The translations under genes and the position numbers were made by a program. DNA of 7,729 bases from Candidatus Gastranaerophilales bacterium (GTDB taxonomy: Bacteria > Cyanobacteriota > Vampirovibrionia > Gastranaerophilales > Gastranaerophilaceae), in contig CANQZO010000089.1 of assembly GCA_947628355.1 (NCBI GenBank), forward strand, positions 1-7,729, in the 5' to 3' direction. Shown piece by piece: positions 1 through 6,714 of the stretch. How positions within the stretch are numbered: position 1 is the first letter of the stretch; each line of letters opens with the position of its first letter. The notes beneath the pieces are model-generated. The model saw nothing but the letters and a program-made list of their open reading frames with translations, made no database searches and had not been told where the DNA came from.

Positions 1-1
1 G

Positions 2-295
2 GGCGAAATACAAAAACATCTTACCGTAACTGTTCCGCATTTAATGCCTGTTATTGCTCTTGTAGTTACCATTTCATCCGTGTCCGCATTAAAAGTCTTC
101 GCGGAAATCTATGTTATGACTAAAGGCGGGCCGTTAAATTCCACAAAAACCATGGTTTATTACATTTATGAGAGGGCTTTTGAAAATCTTGATTTATCTT
201 TTGCCTCGGCAGCTTCTGTTGTTTTGCTGCTTGTAATACTTGTTTTCTCGATTATTAATATTACCTGCTTTGAAAATGAGAGGTATAAGCCATGA
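2..295 (+). CDS. ABC transporter permease, MalF/UgpA-type, C-terminal part
   Basis: This is the 3' end of an inner-membrane permease of a binding-protein-dependent sugar-type ABC importer; the frame is open from base 2, so the start lies outside the window. What is visible is about 97 residues. They begin with the end of the cytoplasmic EAA loop (a TVPHLMP stretch, the usual I-x-LP-x-x-x-P end that docks on the ATPase). A membrane segment follows (VIALVVTISSVSALKVF), then the family-typical loop YVMTKGGPLNSTKTMVYYIYERAF, shown here as positions about 115-180 with the key residues TKGGP and T-x-T-x-V-x-Y-Y, and a last membrane helix rich in V, L and I. The stop overlaps the next permease start (ATGA), the normal arrangement for MalF/MalG pairs. 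The solute cannot be told from this fragment; sugar or glycerol-phosphate are the common ones in this family. The family call is firm. Confidence 0.9.
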   Translation, partial: GEIQKHLTVTVPHLMPVIALVVTISSVSALKVFAEIYVMTKGGPLNSTKTMVYYIYERAFENLDLSFASAASVVLLLVILVFSIINITCFENERYKP

Positions 296-1137
296 TAAGA
301 AAATTTATTGACGGGTTTACTTCTCATTTATTTCTGATATTTATGTCGATAATTTCGTTGTTTCCGTTTTTGTGGTTGATTTCTACCGCACTTAAAGGTG
401 ACAATGAAAATATCTTCCAATATCCGCCTGTATTTATCCCGCAGTATTTTACGTTTAAAAATTTTATCGGAGTTTGGCATCAAATCCCGTTTCTTGTATA
501 TTTTTTCAACAGCTTTATTGTCGCAGCTTTTACGGTTATTTTAAACTTAATTTTTTCTTCGCTTGCTGCATATCCGCTTGCCAGAATGAATTTTAAGGGT
601 AAGAATTTTATATTTGCGCTTGTGCTTTCAACTATAATGATACCGTTTCAAGCTATTATGCTTCCCATTTATCTTATAGTATTAAAACTTCATCTTGTTG
701 ATTCTTACGGATTTACTTTGGGGTATTTAGGCTTAATTTTACCCTTTGCGGTTAATGCGTTCGGAATTTTTCTTATGAGACAGGCATTTTTAATTATTCC
801 GAAAGAAATGGAAGAAGCCGCTTTTATTGACGGCTGTTCTATTTTTAATATCTGGCGGAAAATACTCCTGCCTATGAGTGCGCCTACGCTTGCAGTGCTT
901 GCCATTTTTACATTTATCGGCTCGTGGGGTGAATTCCTTTGGCCGAGTATCGTTTTAACAAACAAGGCTTTATATACGCTGCCTGTCGGGGTCAACGATT
1001 TACAAGGGATGTTTAGTGCAAACTGGAGATACATCGCTGCCGGCTCTATTATTTCCATTATCCCGATTATTATTTTCTTTATTACAATGCAGAGATACTT
1101 TGTTTCGGGTCAATCTGACGGCGCCGTTAAAGGATAA
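292..1137 (+). CDS. ABC transporter permease, MalG/UgpE-type
   Basis: Second inner-membrane permease of the same carbohydrate-type ABC importer, 281 residues, the usual length for the MalG branch. Six hydrophobic segments can be read at roughly residues 11-31, 70-95, 105-130, 141-165, 198-222 and 247-267. The EAA coupling motif is intact: E175-A-A with D180-G181, then I191-L-L-P194. The protein ends with QRYFVSGQSDGAVKG, the typical tail of this family (QRYF-x-x-G-x-x-x-GAVKG). The ATG overlaps the upstream stop codon by four bases, so the two subunits are almost certainly translationally coupled. No ATP-binding subunit follows; the operon ends here against a convergent gene, so the ATPase must be upstream or encoded elsewhere, as with shared MsmX/MsmK-type ATPases. 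The substrate-binding protein is also outside the window. Substrate is unknown. Confidence 0.95.
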   Translation: MIRKFIDGFTSHLFLIFMSIISLFPFLWLISTALKGDNENIFQYPPVFIPQYFTFKNFIGVWHQIPFLVYFFNSFIVAAFTVILNLIFSSLAAYPLARMNFKGKNFIFALVLSTIMIPFQAIMLPIYLIVLKLHLVDSYGFTLGYLGLILPFAVNAFGIFLMRQAFLIIPKEMEEAAFIDGCSIFNIWRKILLPMSAPTLAVLAIFTFIGSWGEFLWPSIVLTNKALYTLPVGVNDLQGMFSANWRYIAAGSIISIIPIIIFFITMQRYFVSGQSDGAVKG

Positions 1138-1163
1138 AAAAAATCCCTTTTTTTAAAAAGGGA
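1136..1163 (-). terminator. Intrinsic terminator of the small acidic-protein gene
   Basis: An 8-bp stem (1144-1151 with 1156-1163, including three G-C pairs) closes a 4-base loop. Read on the minus strand it is followed directly by eight T residues (complement of 1136-1143), which is a textbook Rho-independent terminator for the gene ending at 1198. On the plus strand the hairpin is followed by AAATCGAG, not a T-run, so it would be a poor terminator for the permease operon. The T-run overlaps the last two bases of the permease stop codon, so the two convergent transcripts meet here. Confidence 0.75.
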
Positions 1164-1197
1164 AATCGAGAAAAACTAAAATGAAAAAACTTTTTTA

Positions 1198-1473
1198 TTA
1201 ACCCTCAAGGTTCATATTTTTGTTTATAAAATCTTCTGCTTCTTGAGCTGTCATATCGTAGTTATACATATATTCTTCAATTCTTGCCTGCAGATTTTCT
1301 GCCGTATTAGATTGTTTCTTTTCTTTTTCTTCAACTTTTGGTGCAAATAATTCATCTTCACTATCAATGCAAAAATCCACTTCCGAAAAATCGGTATTTT
1401 TATCATCCTTTGTTTCGTAGTAATTTTTTATTGATTTTGAATTAAATCCGTTAATATCAGAAAAGAAACTCAT
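1198..1473 (-). CDS. Small acidic protein of unknown function
   Basis: A 91-residue protein that I do not recognise. It has no signal peptide or membrane segment, so it is probably cytoplasmic. The first half (about residues 1-45) is polar and acidic (runs of D, E, N and K). A short charged stretch KVEEKEKKQ at about 46-54 separates it from a C-terminal part at about 57-91 that should be two short helices. That part carries the pattern M-T-x-x-E-A-E-x-F-I, reminiscent of small three-helix UBA-like or CUE-like folds; this likeness is only by eye. A good ribosome site, GCGAGG, lies about 7 bases before the ATG, and a strong intrinsic terminator follows the stop. This makes a well-defined single-gene unit and supports a real gene. 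It lies in the same direction as hydF but 147 bases downstream of it, so it probably has its own promoter. Confidence 0.75.
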   Translation of the reverse strand: MSFFSDINGFNSKSIKNYYETKDDKNTDFSEVDFCIDSEDELFAPKVEEKEKKQSNTAENLQARIEEYMYNYDMTAQEAEDFINKNMNLEG

Positions 1474-1496
1474 TTTTATCCTCGCTTGTTTTTTGT

Positions 1497-1524
1497 GTAT
1501 ATACTTTATATAAAAAATATATAC
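1497..1524. promoter_or_regulatory. AT-rich inverted repeat, possible operator/promoter of the small gene
   Basis: GTATATA (1497-1503) and TATATAC (1518-1524) form a perfect 7-bp inverted repeat; the two half-sites are centred 21 bases apart, about two helical turns. The first site is itself an 8-base palindrome, GTATATAC. The repeat sits 24-51 bases upstream of the small minus-strand gene, where its promoter should be. On the minus strand TATAAA, with a weak TTTCTT about 16 bases upstream, is a possible -10/-35 pair inside the repeat. In such AT-rich sequence this can arise by chance, so both the operator and the promoter are tentative. Confidence 0.3.
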
Positions 1525-1570
1525 CCAAGAAATTGCTTTTTATTTTGGATAAAAATTTTAAAATTCCTTA

Positions 1571-1594
1571 AAACCCTTAGCGATAAAGCGGTTT
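1571..1594 (-). terminator. Possible hydF terminator hairpin
   Basis: On the minus strand, 27 bases past the hydF stop, AAACC and CTT pair with AAG and GGTTT to give an 8-bp stem with one bulged C, a 7-base loop, and a short TTTT run after it. This is the only hairpin in the gap between hydF and the next gene on that strand. The T-run is short, so readthrough into the small downstream gene is possible. The same bases contain a promoter-like word on the other strand (see findings), so the role is uncertain. Confidence 0.35.
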
Positions 1595-1620
1595 GTACTG
1601 TTAATAAAACTTAATATTAA

Positions 1621-2832
1621 TTATGAGTTTTTTATTATCGAGTATATATCGGGAAAAATTTTAAGGCTTCTTTCCAATATATTATTTATATGAGCAATTG
1701 TTATGCCGTAGTTTGTAATCGGAATATGTAATTTTTCAGCTTGATTGTATCTGTAAAGGACTTCTTTTTCTTTTAGCATACATCCGCCGCAGTGGATAAT
1801 TAATTTATATGGAGTTAAATCATTCGGAAATCCGCCCCCTGATGAAAATTCATAGTTAAATGTTTTTCCCGTATAATCTTTAATCCAGCGCGGGAGTTTA
1901 ACTGTTCCTATATCGTCGCATTGGCGGTGGTGTGTGCAGCCCTCTGATATCAATATTTTATCTCCCTCATTTAAGGATGAAAGTTTGCTTATACCTTTTA
2001 CCGCTGTTTTTAAAACACCTTTATATCTTGCAAAAAGAATTGAAAAGGAGGTTAAAAATATATTATCGGGGGTTTGGAAAGATACCTGTTTAAATGCTTG
2101 AGAGTCGGTTATAACAAGTTTTGGTCTATTTTTTAATGAATTTAGTGCCTGCTCAAGCTCAAATTCTCTTACGACTGTTGTTATTGCGCCTGCGTCAAGC
2201 AGTTCTCTTAATACTTGCTGCTGGGGAAGAATTATTCGTCCTTTTGGTGCGGCGCTGTCTATAGGTGTTACAAGTATTACATTGTCATATTTATTTATTA
2301 AGTCGCTTACAAGCGGAGTTTTGCTTTTTTCTTCATTTACGCAGATTGCAATTAGCTCTTTTAATTCATTGATATTTTCGCCCGTTAGTGCGCTTACATA
2401 TATTTCATTTGTGCTTGAAACTGCCTGTGATTTTGGATTTAGGTCTGATTTATTATGAACAATTATATAATTTATATTATTTTCTTTAAAAAGGATTATT
2501 AATTCTTTTTCGCACTCGGATAGCTCATTTGGGGCATCGGTTACTAAAAGAGCAGTATCAGTTTTCCTTAAAACTTCTTTTGACTTTTGAGTTCTCAGCA
2601 TTCCGAGTTCCGTGTTATCATCAAGTCCTGCGGTATCAATTATGGTAACGGGACCTAACGGCAGCAGCTCCATTGATTTATATACAGGGTCGGTTGTTGT
2701 TCCTTTAATATCCGATACTATTGCTATATTTTGGTTTGTTATTGCGTTTATTAAACTTGATTTGCCCGAGTTCGTTTTTCCGAATATTCCTATATGTATT
2801 CTTTCTGATGATGGTGTATTGTTAAGGCTCAT
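1621..2832 (-). CDS. hydF: [FeFe]-hydrogenase H-cluster maturation GTPase HydF
   Basis: HydF is the cytoplasmic scaffold that receives the 2Fe subcluster made by HydE and HydG and passes it to the [FeFe]-hydrogenase HydA. The 403-residue length is normal for the family. The N-terminal TrmE/Era-like GTPase domain has all its motifs: P-loop GKTNSGKS (18-25), G2 threonines (T45-T47), DTAG (66-69), NKSD (127-130) and SAL (147-149). The middle dimerisation domain is at about 175-285. The C-terminal cluster domain has the diagnostic C-x-H (C299, H301), then 45 residues, then HCGGC (H347, C348, C351), the known CxHx(44-53)HCxxC ligand pattern. All ligands are present, so the protein should be functional. 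A weak ribosome site (AGGGA) lies 8 bases before the ATG. The gene is divergent from the spoIID-like gene and not next to hydE, hydG or hydA, which must be elsewhere if the pathway is complete. Confidence 0.97.
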   Translation of the reverse strand: MSLNNTPSSERIHIGIFGKTNSGKSSLINAITNQNIAIVSDIKGTTTDPVYKSMELLPLGPVTIIDTAGLDDNTELGMLRTQKSKEVLRKTDTALLVTDAPNELSECEKELIILFKENNINYIIVHNKSDLNPKSQAVSSTNEIYVSALTGENINELKELIAICVNEEKSKTPLVSDLINKYDNVILVTPIDSAAPKGRIILPQQQVLRELLDAGAITTVVREFELEQALNSLKNRPKLVITDSQAFKQVSFQTPDNIFLTSFSILFARYKGVLKTAVKGISKLSSLNEGDKILISEGCTHHRQCDDIGTVKLPRWIKDYTGKTFNYEFSSGGGFPNDLTPYKLIIHCGGCMLKEKEVLYRYNQAEKLHIPITNYGITIAHINNILERSLKIFPDIYSIIKNS

Positions 2833-2863
2833 TTTTTTCTTCCCTTTTATTTATTCTTTATTT

Positions 2864-2872
2864 TATAATATA
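2864..2872. promoter_or_regulatory. Overlapping divergent -10 elements between hydF and the spoIID-like gene
   Basis: The 56-base gap between the two divergent starts holds a perfect TATAAT on the plus strand (2864-2869), about 20 bases before the SD-like AGGGA of the spoIID-like gene. On the minus strand the overlapping bases read TATATT (2867-2872), about 35 bases before the hydF start. No good -35 hexamer is seen on either side. The two -10 boxes share four bases, so the polymerases would compete. This is inference from sequence only. Confidence 0.45.
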
Positions 2873-2888
2873 ACGGACAGGGATAAGC

Positions 2889-4526
2889 ATGTGTAAGTTA
2901 TATAAATATATATTATTATTAATAATTATATTAATGCCGATGTCGGAAGTAAAAGCGCAGGATAATAATATTCCCGTGCGCGTGGGTATCAGCAATAATT
3001 CTTTTAATACATATTTATTTGATTCTATTGAGTTTAACGATGCTCAAAATATAGAAATAATGGACTCATCCACAGGTTATGTTGCTCCGAAAACCGTTGA
3101 TACCAAAATATATAAAGTTACTTCTGAAAATAATTTATTCAGAATTTATAAAGATAATGTACTTGTTGCAAGAAATTTAACGGGCCCGGTTTTAGTGCGT
3201 CCCGTTCAAGGAGCTTATTATGTTTCAATAAATAATTTGAAACGCAAAGGTCAGCAGGCATTCTACCGAGGTTATATAGAACTTACCAGAAGCAAAAAAA
3301 ACATCAGTAAATTTGCTATAGTTAATGTTTTAAGTTTGAAAAATTATCTTAGAGGAGTTGTTCCGAATGAAATGCCTGTAAAATTCGGACTTGAAGCATT
3401 AAAAGCTCAAACCGTTGCCGCCAGAAATTATGCCGTAAGCCCGAGAATTAAGGCTTATGAAGAATTTGATTTATGTGATTCTGTTGCCTGTCAAGTTTAT
3501 TACGGTGCTAATACGGAAAAAGAACTTTCAGATAAGGCAATAGATGAAACAAACGGTATTATTGCATTAGATAAAGAAAATAACCCGATACTTGCATTAT
3601 ACAGCTCAACCGCGGGCGGTTATACTGAAAGTTACGAGTTTGCTTTTTCAGACCCGAAAACAAGGGCATTTCCCTCTAAAGATATTCCTTATTTAACTGC
3701 AGTTCCTGATAATAAAAAGTTTAAACCGCTTAATAAAGAAGAAGATGCAAGAGAATTTTATACATCTTCTCCGGAAGCCTTTGACGATAATTCACCTTAT
3801 TACAGGTGGACTAAAGAGTGGACTTTTGATGAGTTGGAAAAAGTGCTCGCAAAAACAGTAGCTGCACAATCTAAAACGGGTTTTATTTCACCTGCTCTAG
3901 GTAATGAAAATGATTTTGGTAAACTGCTTGAAATTAATGTATTAAAAAGAGGCAAATCGGGCAAAATTATTCAGCTTGAAATTAAAACAGATAAGACAAC
4001 ATATATTGTGAATAAAGAGCTTGTAATCAGAAGATGTTTCCAAAAAAACGGTATTTCACTCCCGAGTGCTAACTTCGTTATTGATATTTCAGATGATAAG
4101 GTTATTAAATTCTTCGGCGGAGGTTTCGGGCATGGCGTTGGTTTAAGCCAGTGGGGCGCAGGTAAAATGGCGTCGCTCGGTTATACTTTTGATGAAATTT
4201 TGCAGCATTATTATAAAGGTATTAAACTTGCTGCTATTCCGATTAAAGTTCATAAAGGAAAGATTTTTTCAGACAGTATTTATTATACTAAAAAAGAAAC
4301 TGCCGATTTGTATGTAAAAAATGATACAAAGGCGGATTTGTTAAAAATAACCGTAAATAACAGAGAAATTGAGTTCGATTTGAATTCACATAAAAAATAT
4401 CTTGATATTTCAAGATATTTAAAAAACGGCGAAAATAAAATCACATATGAATTATATGGTGACAAATTATCAATTAATGATTTTGTACAAGTCTTTATTG
4501 TGGTGAAAGAGGCAGAAGATGAATAA
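2889..4526 (+). CDS. SpoIID/LytB-domain peptidoglycan lytic transglycosylase homologue
   Basis: A predicted exported enzyme that would cleave glycan strands, most likely denuded (stem-peptide-free) peptidoglycan as known for SpoIID. Of 545 residues, about 1-23 form a signal peptide (lysines, then LLLIIILMP, then a VKA-Q cleavage-like site). The SpoIID domain spans about 145-450: LKNYLRGVVPNEMP with the expected catalytic Glu at E161, then A-x-K-A-Q-x-V-A-A-R-x-Y (170-181), SSTAGG (239-244), and the GGGFGHGVGLSQWGA block (410-424). The cysteine pair C196/C201 is kept, but A200 stands where many clostridial homologues have His in the zinc site. Residues about 451-545 are a polar extension of no recognised fold. 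The ATG has AGGGA five bases upstream. The stop overlaps murJ by 8 bases. No sporulation gene is nearby, so a vegetative wall-remodelling role is more likely. Confidence 0.9.
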   Translation: MCKLYKYILLLIIILMPMSEVKAQDNNIPVRVGISNNSFNTYLFDSIEFNDAQNIEIMDSSTGYVAPKTVDTKIYKVTSENNLFRIYKDNVLVARNLTGPVLVRPVQGAYYVSINNLKRKGQQAFYRGYIELTRSKKNISKFAIVNVLSLKNYLRGVVPNEMPVKFGLEALKAQTVAARNYAVSPRIKAYEEFDLCDSVACQVYYGANTEKELSDKAIDETNGIIALDKENNPILALYSSTAGGYTESYEFAFSDPKTRAFPSKDIPYLTAVPDNKKFKPLNKEEDAREFYTSSPEAFDDNSPYYRWTKEWTFDELEKVLAKTVAAQSKTGFISPALGNENDFGKLLEINVLKRGKSGKIIQLEIKTDKTTYIVNKELVIRRCFQKNGISLPSANFVIDISDDKVIKFFGGGFGHGVGLSQWGAGKMASLGYTFDEILQHYYKGIKLAAIPIKVHKGKIFSDSIYYTKKETADLYVKNDTKADLLKITVNNREIEFDLNSHKKYLDISRYLKNGENKITYELYGDKLSINDFVQVFIVVKEAEDE

Positions 4527-6099
4527 AGATACATCACTGCTTAAAGCTGCGTGGCTTATTGCTTTTGTTACAATTATATCTAAATTTGTAGGCTTTTTGC
4601 GTGATGTAATTATTGCAAATTACTACGGGGCGGGCATGGTGTCTGACGCTTATTTTTATGCTTATCAAATCCCCTCGCTTGCAATAATATTAATGGGCGG
4701 AGTCGGCGGGCCTTTTCACAGCGCAACTGTGAGTGTGTTCGCAAAGCTGGTTAATCCTGATGATAAAATGCCTTCCGAAAAAGTTAATAAAGTATTTAAT
4801 ACCTTTTTAACCGCAACTTTTATATTTTTCGCTGTATTTTCAATAGTCATATTTGTTTATTCCGATTGGATTATGCAGTTCATAATTCACTCAAGTAATA
4901 CTCAATTGGTATCTCTTGCGGGATTGCATTTAAGAATAATGACGCCCGTAATACTTATAGGCGGAATTATAGGCATTTATTACGGATTGTTGATAACATA
5001 CAGGTGCTTTTTACTGCCTAATATATCTCCCGTTGTTATGAGCTTAAGTATTATCGCTATAATTGCGTTATCAAAAGGTGATAATCTTGGTATTTGTCTA
5101 GCAATCGCCACTTCAATCGGAGCAGTGTTTCAGTTCTTACTTCAGTTCCCTGCCGTCAAAAAATTAGGTTTTAAAATAAAACCAAACTTGGATATAAAAA
5201 ATAATACGGAATTTAAAAATCTTATAGAGCTTGTATTCCCTGCGGCATTGAGCTCTACAATCGGACAAATATATGTATATGTGGATATGTTCTTTGCTTC
5301 ACAATTAAAAGAGGGTGCGTGGACTGCTATAGGTTACGCAAACAGAGTTTTCCAATTCCCCGTCGGAATACTTGTTACCGCTTTTCTTGTCCCGTTGTTT
5401 CCGATATTTTCCAAACTCGTCGGAGAAAAAAAATATGACGATATTAAATATTATTTTCATAAAGGTGTAGGATTATTAAACTTTGTTGCTATTCCGATTA
5501 TGTTCGGAATAATAATGCTTGCTTATGACGCGGTTACTCTTATATTTCAGAGAGGGGAATTTGACTCAAGAGCTACTTATATGGTATCACAGGCATTAAT
5601 ATTCCTTTCTTTTGCCATTATTCCTTATGTGTTTAGAGATTCAATTACAAGAATATTTTATTCGTTTAATGACTCAAAAACCCCGTTTTTAGTGGCATTT
5701 TCTTCAATAGTATTAAAGTTTATTTTAAACTCTTTATTTATAAACAAACTCGGAATTGCGGCAATTACACTCTCTACTTCACTTGTCACATTGTTTAACG
5801 CGGCATTGCTCGGATTGATATTATTAAAGAAAATAAATTTAGACTATAAAATATATTTTATAAATTTATTTAAAATGATTTTGGCTGCAGTGCTGGCCTT
5901 TGGCTTAAATCTGTTGTTGTACAATAATTGGCATATTAATGAATCATCATGGTTTATGCTTGCCGTTAAAACATTGAGTGTTTTTGCATTAAGCATGTTA
6001 ACATATACAGTTTTTGCGGCATTATTGAAAATTGAATTTGTAGGTGAATTGCTTGAGCGGATTAAAAACTATATTAGACGAAAATTTATACGTGAATGA
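4519..6099 (+). CDS. murJ: Lipid II flippase MurJ (MviN family)
   Basis: Integral inner-membrane protein of the MOP superfamily that flips lipid-linked peptidoglycan precursor to the outer face. At 526 residues with about 13-14 hydrophobic segments it has the normal size. Key family features are present: SKFVGFLRD (21-29) with R28 and D29, YGAG-x-x-SDAY with D43, ANRVFQFPVGI with R276 at the place of the essential substrate-binding arginine of the E. coli protein, LVPLFPIFSK, FQRGEF (343-348) and a DSKTP loop (385-389). The GGVGGPFHSA segment (60-69), in place of the proteobacterial AEGAF, recalls cyanobacterial MurJ. The ATG lies inside the end of the spoIID-like gene (8-base overlap) with AAAGAGG six bases upstream, so translation should be coupled. 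Putative virulence-factor annotations (MviN) refer to the same protein. Confidence 0.95.
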   Translation: MNKDTSLLKAAWLIAFVTIISKFVGFLRDVIIANYYGAGMVSDAYFYAYQIPSLAIILMGGVGGPFHSATVSVFAKLVNPDDKMPSEKVNKVFNTFLTATFIFFAVFSIVIFVYSDWIMQFIIHSSNTQLVSLAGLHLRIMTPVILIGGIIGIYYGLLITYRCFLLPNISPVVMSLSIIAIIALSKGDNLGICLAIATSIGAVFQFLLQFPAVKKLGFKIKPNLDIKNNTEFKNLIELVFPAALSSTIGQIYVYVDMFFASQLKEGAWTAIGYANRVFQFPVGILVTAFLVPLFPIFSKLVGEKKYDDIKYYFHKGVGLLNFVAIPIMFGIIMLAYDAVTLIFQRGEFDSRATYMVSQALIFLSFAIIPYVFRDSITRIFYSFNDSKTPFLVAFSSIVLKFILNSLFINKLGIAAITLSTSLVTLFNAALLGLILLKKINLDYKIYFINLFKMILAAVLAFGLNLLLYNNWHINESSWFMLAVKTLSVFALSMLTYTVFAALLKIEFVGELLERIKNYIRRKFIRE

Positions 6100-6664
6100 A
6101 TTAAATAATAAATTAGAAAATGGCGGGGTTATAGCATTTGTCACCGATACTGTATGGGGTTTAGGGTGCTTGCCGTATAATAAAGAGGCTGTTGATAAAA
6201 TATACGAAATTAAAGGCCGCGACAAGTCAAAACCTTTAATATTAATGTCAAATTCAATAAATTCACTTTTGCCTTATGTAAAACCGCTTCAGCCTTTAGG
6301 TATTAGGCTTGCCGAAAAGTATTTTCCGGGGGCTCTTACAATAGTAAGCGAGAAATCAGAAAAAACTCCGAATTATATAACTTCAAATAAAAATACAGTC
6401 GGGATAAGAGTTCCGAATAACGATTTTTTTTCAAAATTGTGTTCCAAAATAAACGGCGGAGTGCTTGCCACAACAAGTGCAAATTTATCCAATCATCCCT
6501 CGTCTAAAAATTATGAACAGGCTGTTAGCTCAATAGGTTCAATGGTTGATGTAGTGTTTGAAGATTACGGATGTAAATGCTTAGGACTTGAATCAACCGT
6601 AATTTTATTAACTGAAAATAATTATAAAATATTACGTCAAGGTGCAGTAATTATTGATTTATAG
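6092..6664 (+). CDS. L-threonylcarbamoyladenylate synthase, YrdC/TsaC type
   Basis: Cytoplasmic enzyme that makes threonylcarbamoyl-AMP from Thr, bicarbonate and ATP for the t6A37 modification of ANN-decoding tRNAs. The YrdC fold is complete: GGVIAF-x-TDTVWGLGC (11-26), KGRDKSKPL (41-49), PGALTIV (79-85), VGIRVP (103-108), TTSANLS (127-133) and ESTVI near 167-171. At 190 residues it is the short TsaC form without the C-terminal Sua5 domain. I choose the GTG at 6092 because it overlaps the murJ stop by 8 bases, the same geometry as the upstream junction, and puts the domain at the usual distance from the start. The alternative is a GTG at 6044, adding 16 residues and a 56-base overlap. Neither has a strong ribosome site. 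It probably joins the wall-gene operon only for expression. Confidence 0.9.
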   Translation: MNELNNKLENGGVIAFVTDTVWGLGCLPYNKEAVDKIYEIKGRDKSKPLILMSNSINSLLPYVKPLQPLGIRLAEKYFPGALTIVSEKSEKTPNYITSNKNTVGIRVPNNDFFSKLCSKINGGVLATTSANLSNHPSSKNYEQAVSSIGSMVDVVFEDYGCKCLGLESTVILLTENNYKILRQGAVIIDL

Positions 6665-6714
6665 CCTATTTCAAAAATATTTCTTTACAAATCTTAAAAT
6701 TTACCCAAAAAAAC

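Noticed and set aside
705..1058. Open frame on the minus strand inside the MalG-like permease
   Set aside because: It lies wholly opposite a clear permease with intact EAA motif, has no ribosome site that I can see and no recognisable protein features.
1184..1196. AAAAAACTTTTTT symmetric run near the permease terminator
   Set aside because: Only A-T pairs with no loop room; it cannot form a stable hairpin and is ordinary for AT-rich intergenic DNA.
1623..1664. Short plus-strand frame (13 codons) after the promoter-like word at 1578
   Set aside because: Too short, no ribosome site, and it overlaps the hydF 3' end; not enough to call a leader peptide.
2612..2896. Open frame on the plus strand over the hydF 5' end
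   Set aside because: It is opposite the HydF P-loop region and ends within the spoIID-like start; the divergent promoter region would be inside it.
4283..4537. Open frame on the minus strand opposite the end of the spoIID-like gene
   Set aside because: Antisense to two well-supported overlapping genes, with no family likeness.
6022..6225. Open frame on the minus strand across the murJ/YrdC junction
   Set aside because: It is opposite the conserved YrdC N-terminal motif and has no independent support.
6665..6714. Possible terminator after the YrdC gene
   Set aside because: Only weak A/T complementarity (around 6695-6732) and no G-C stem followed by a T-run; I cannot support a terminator, so readthrough into the last gene is possible.
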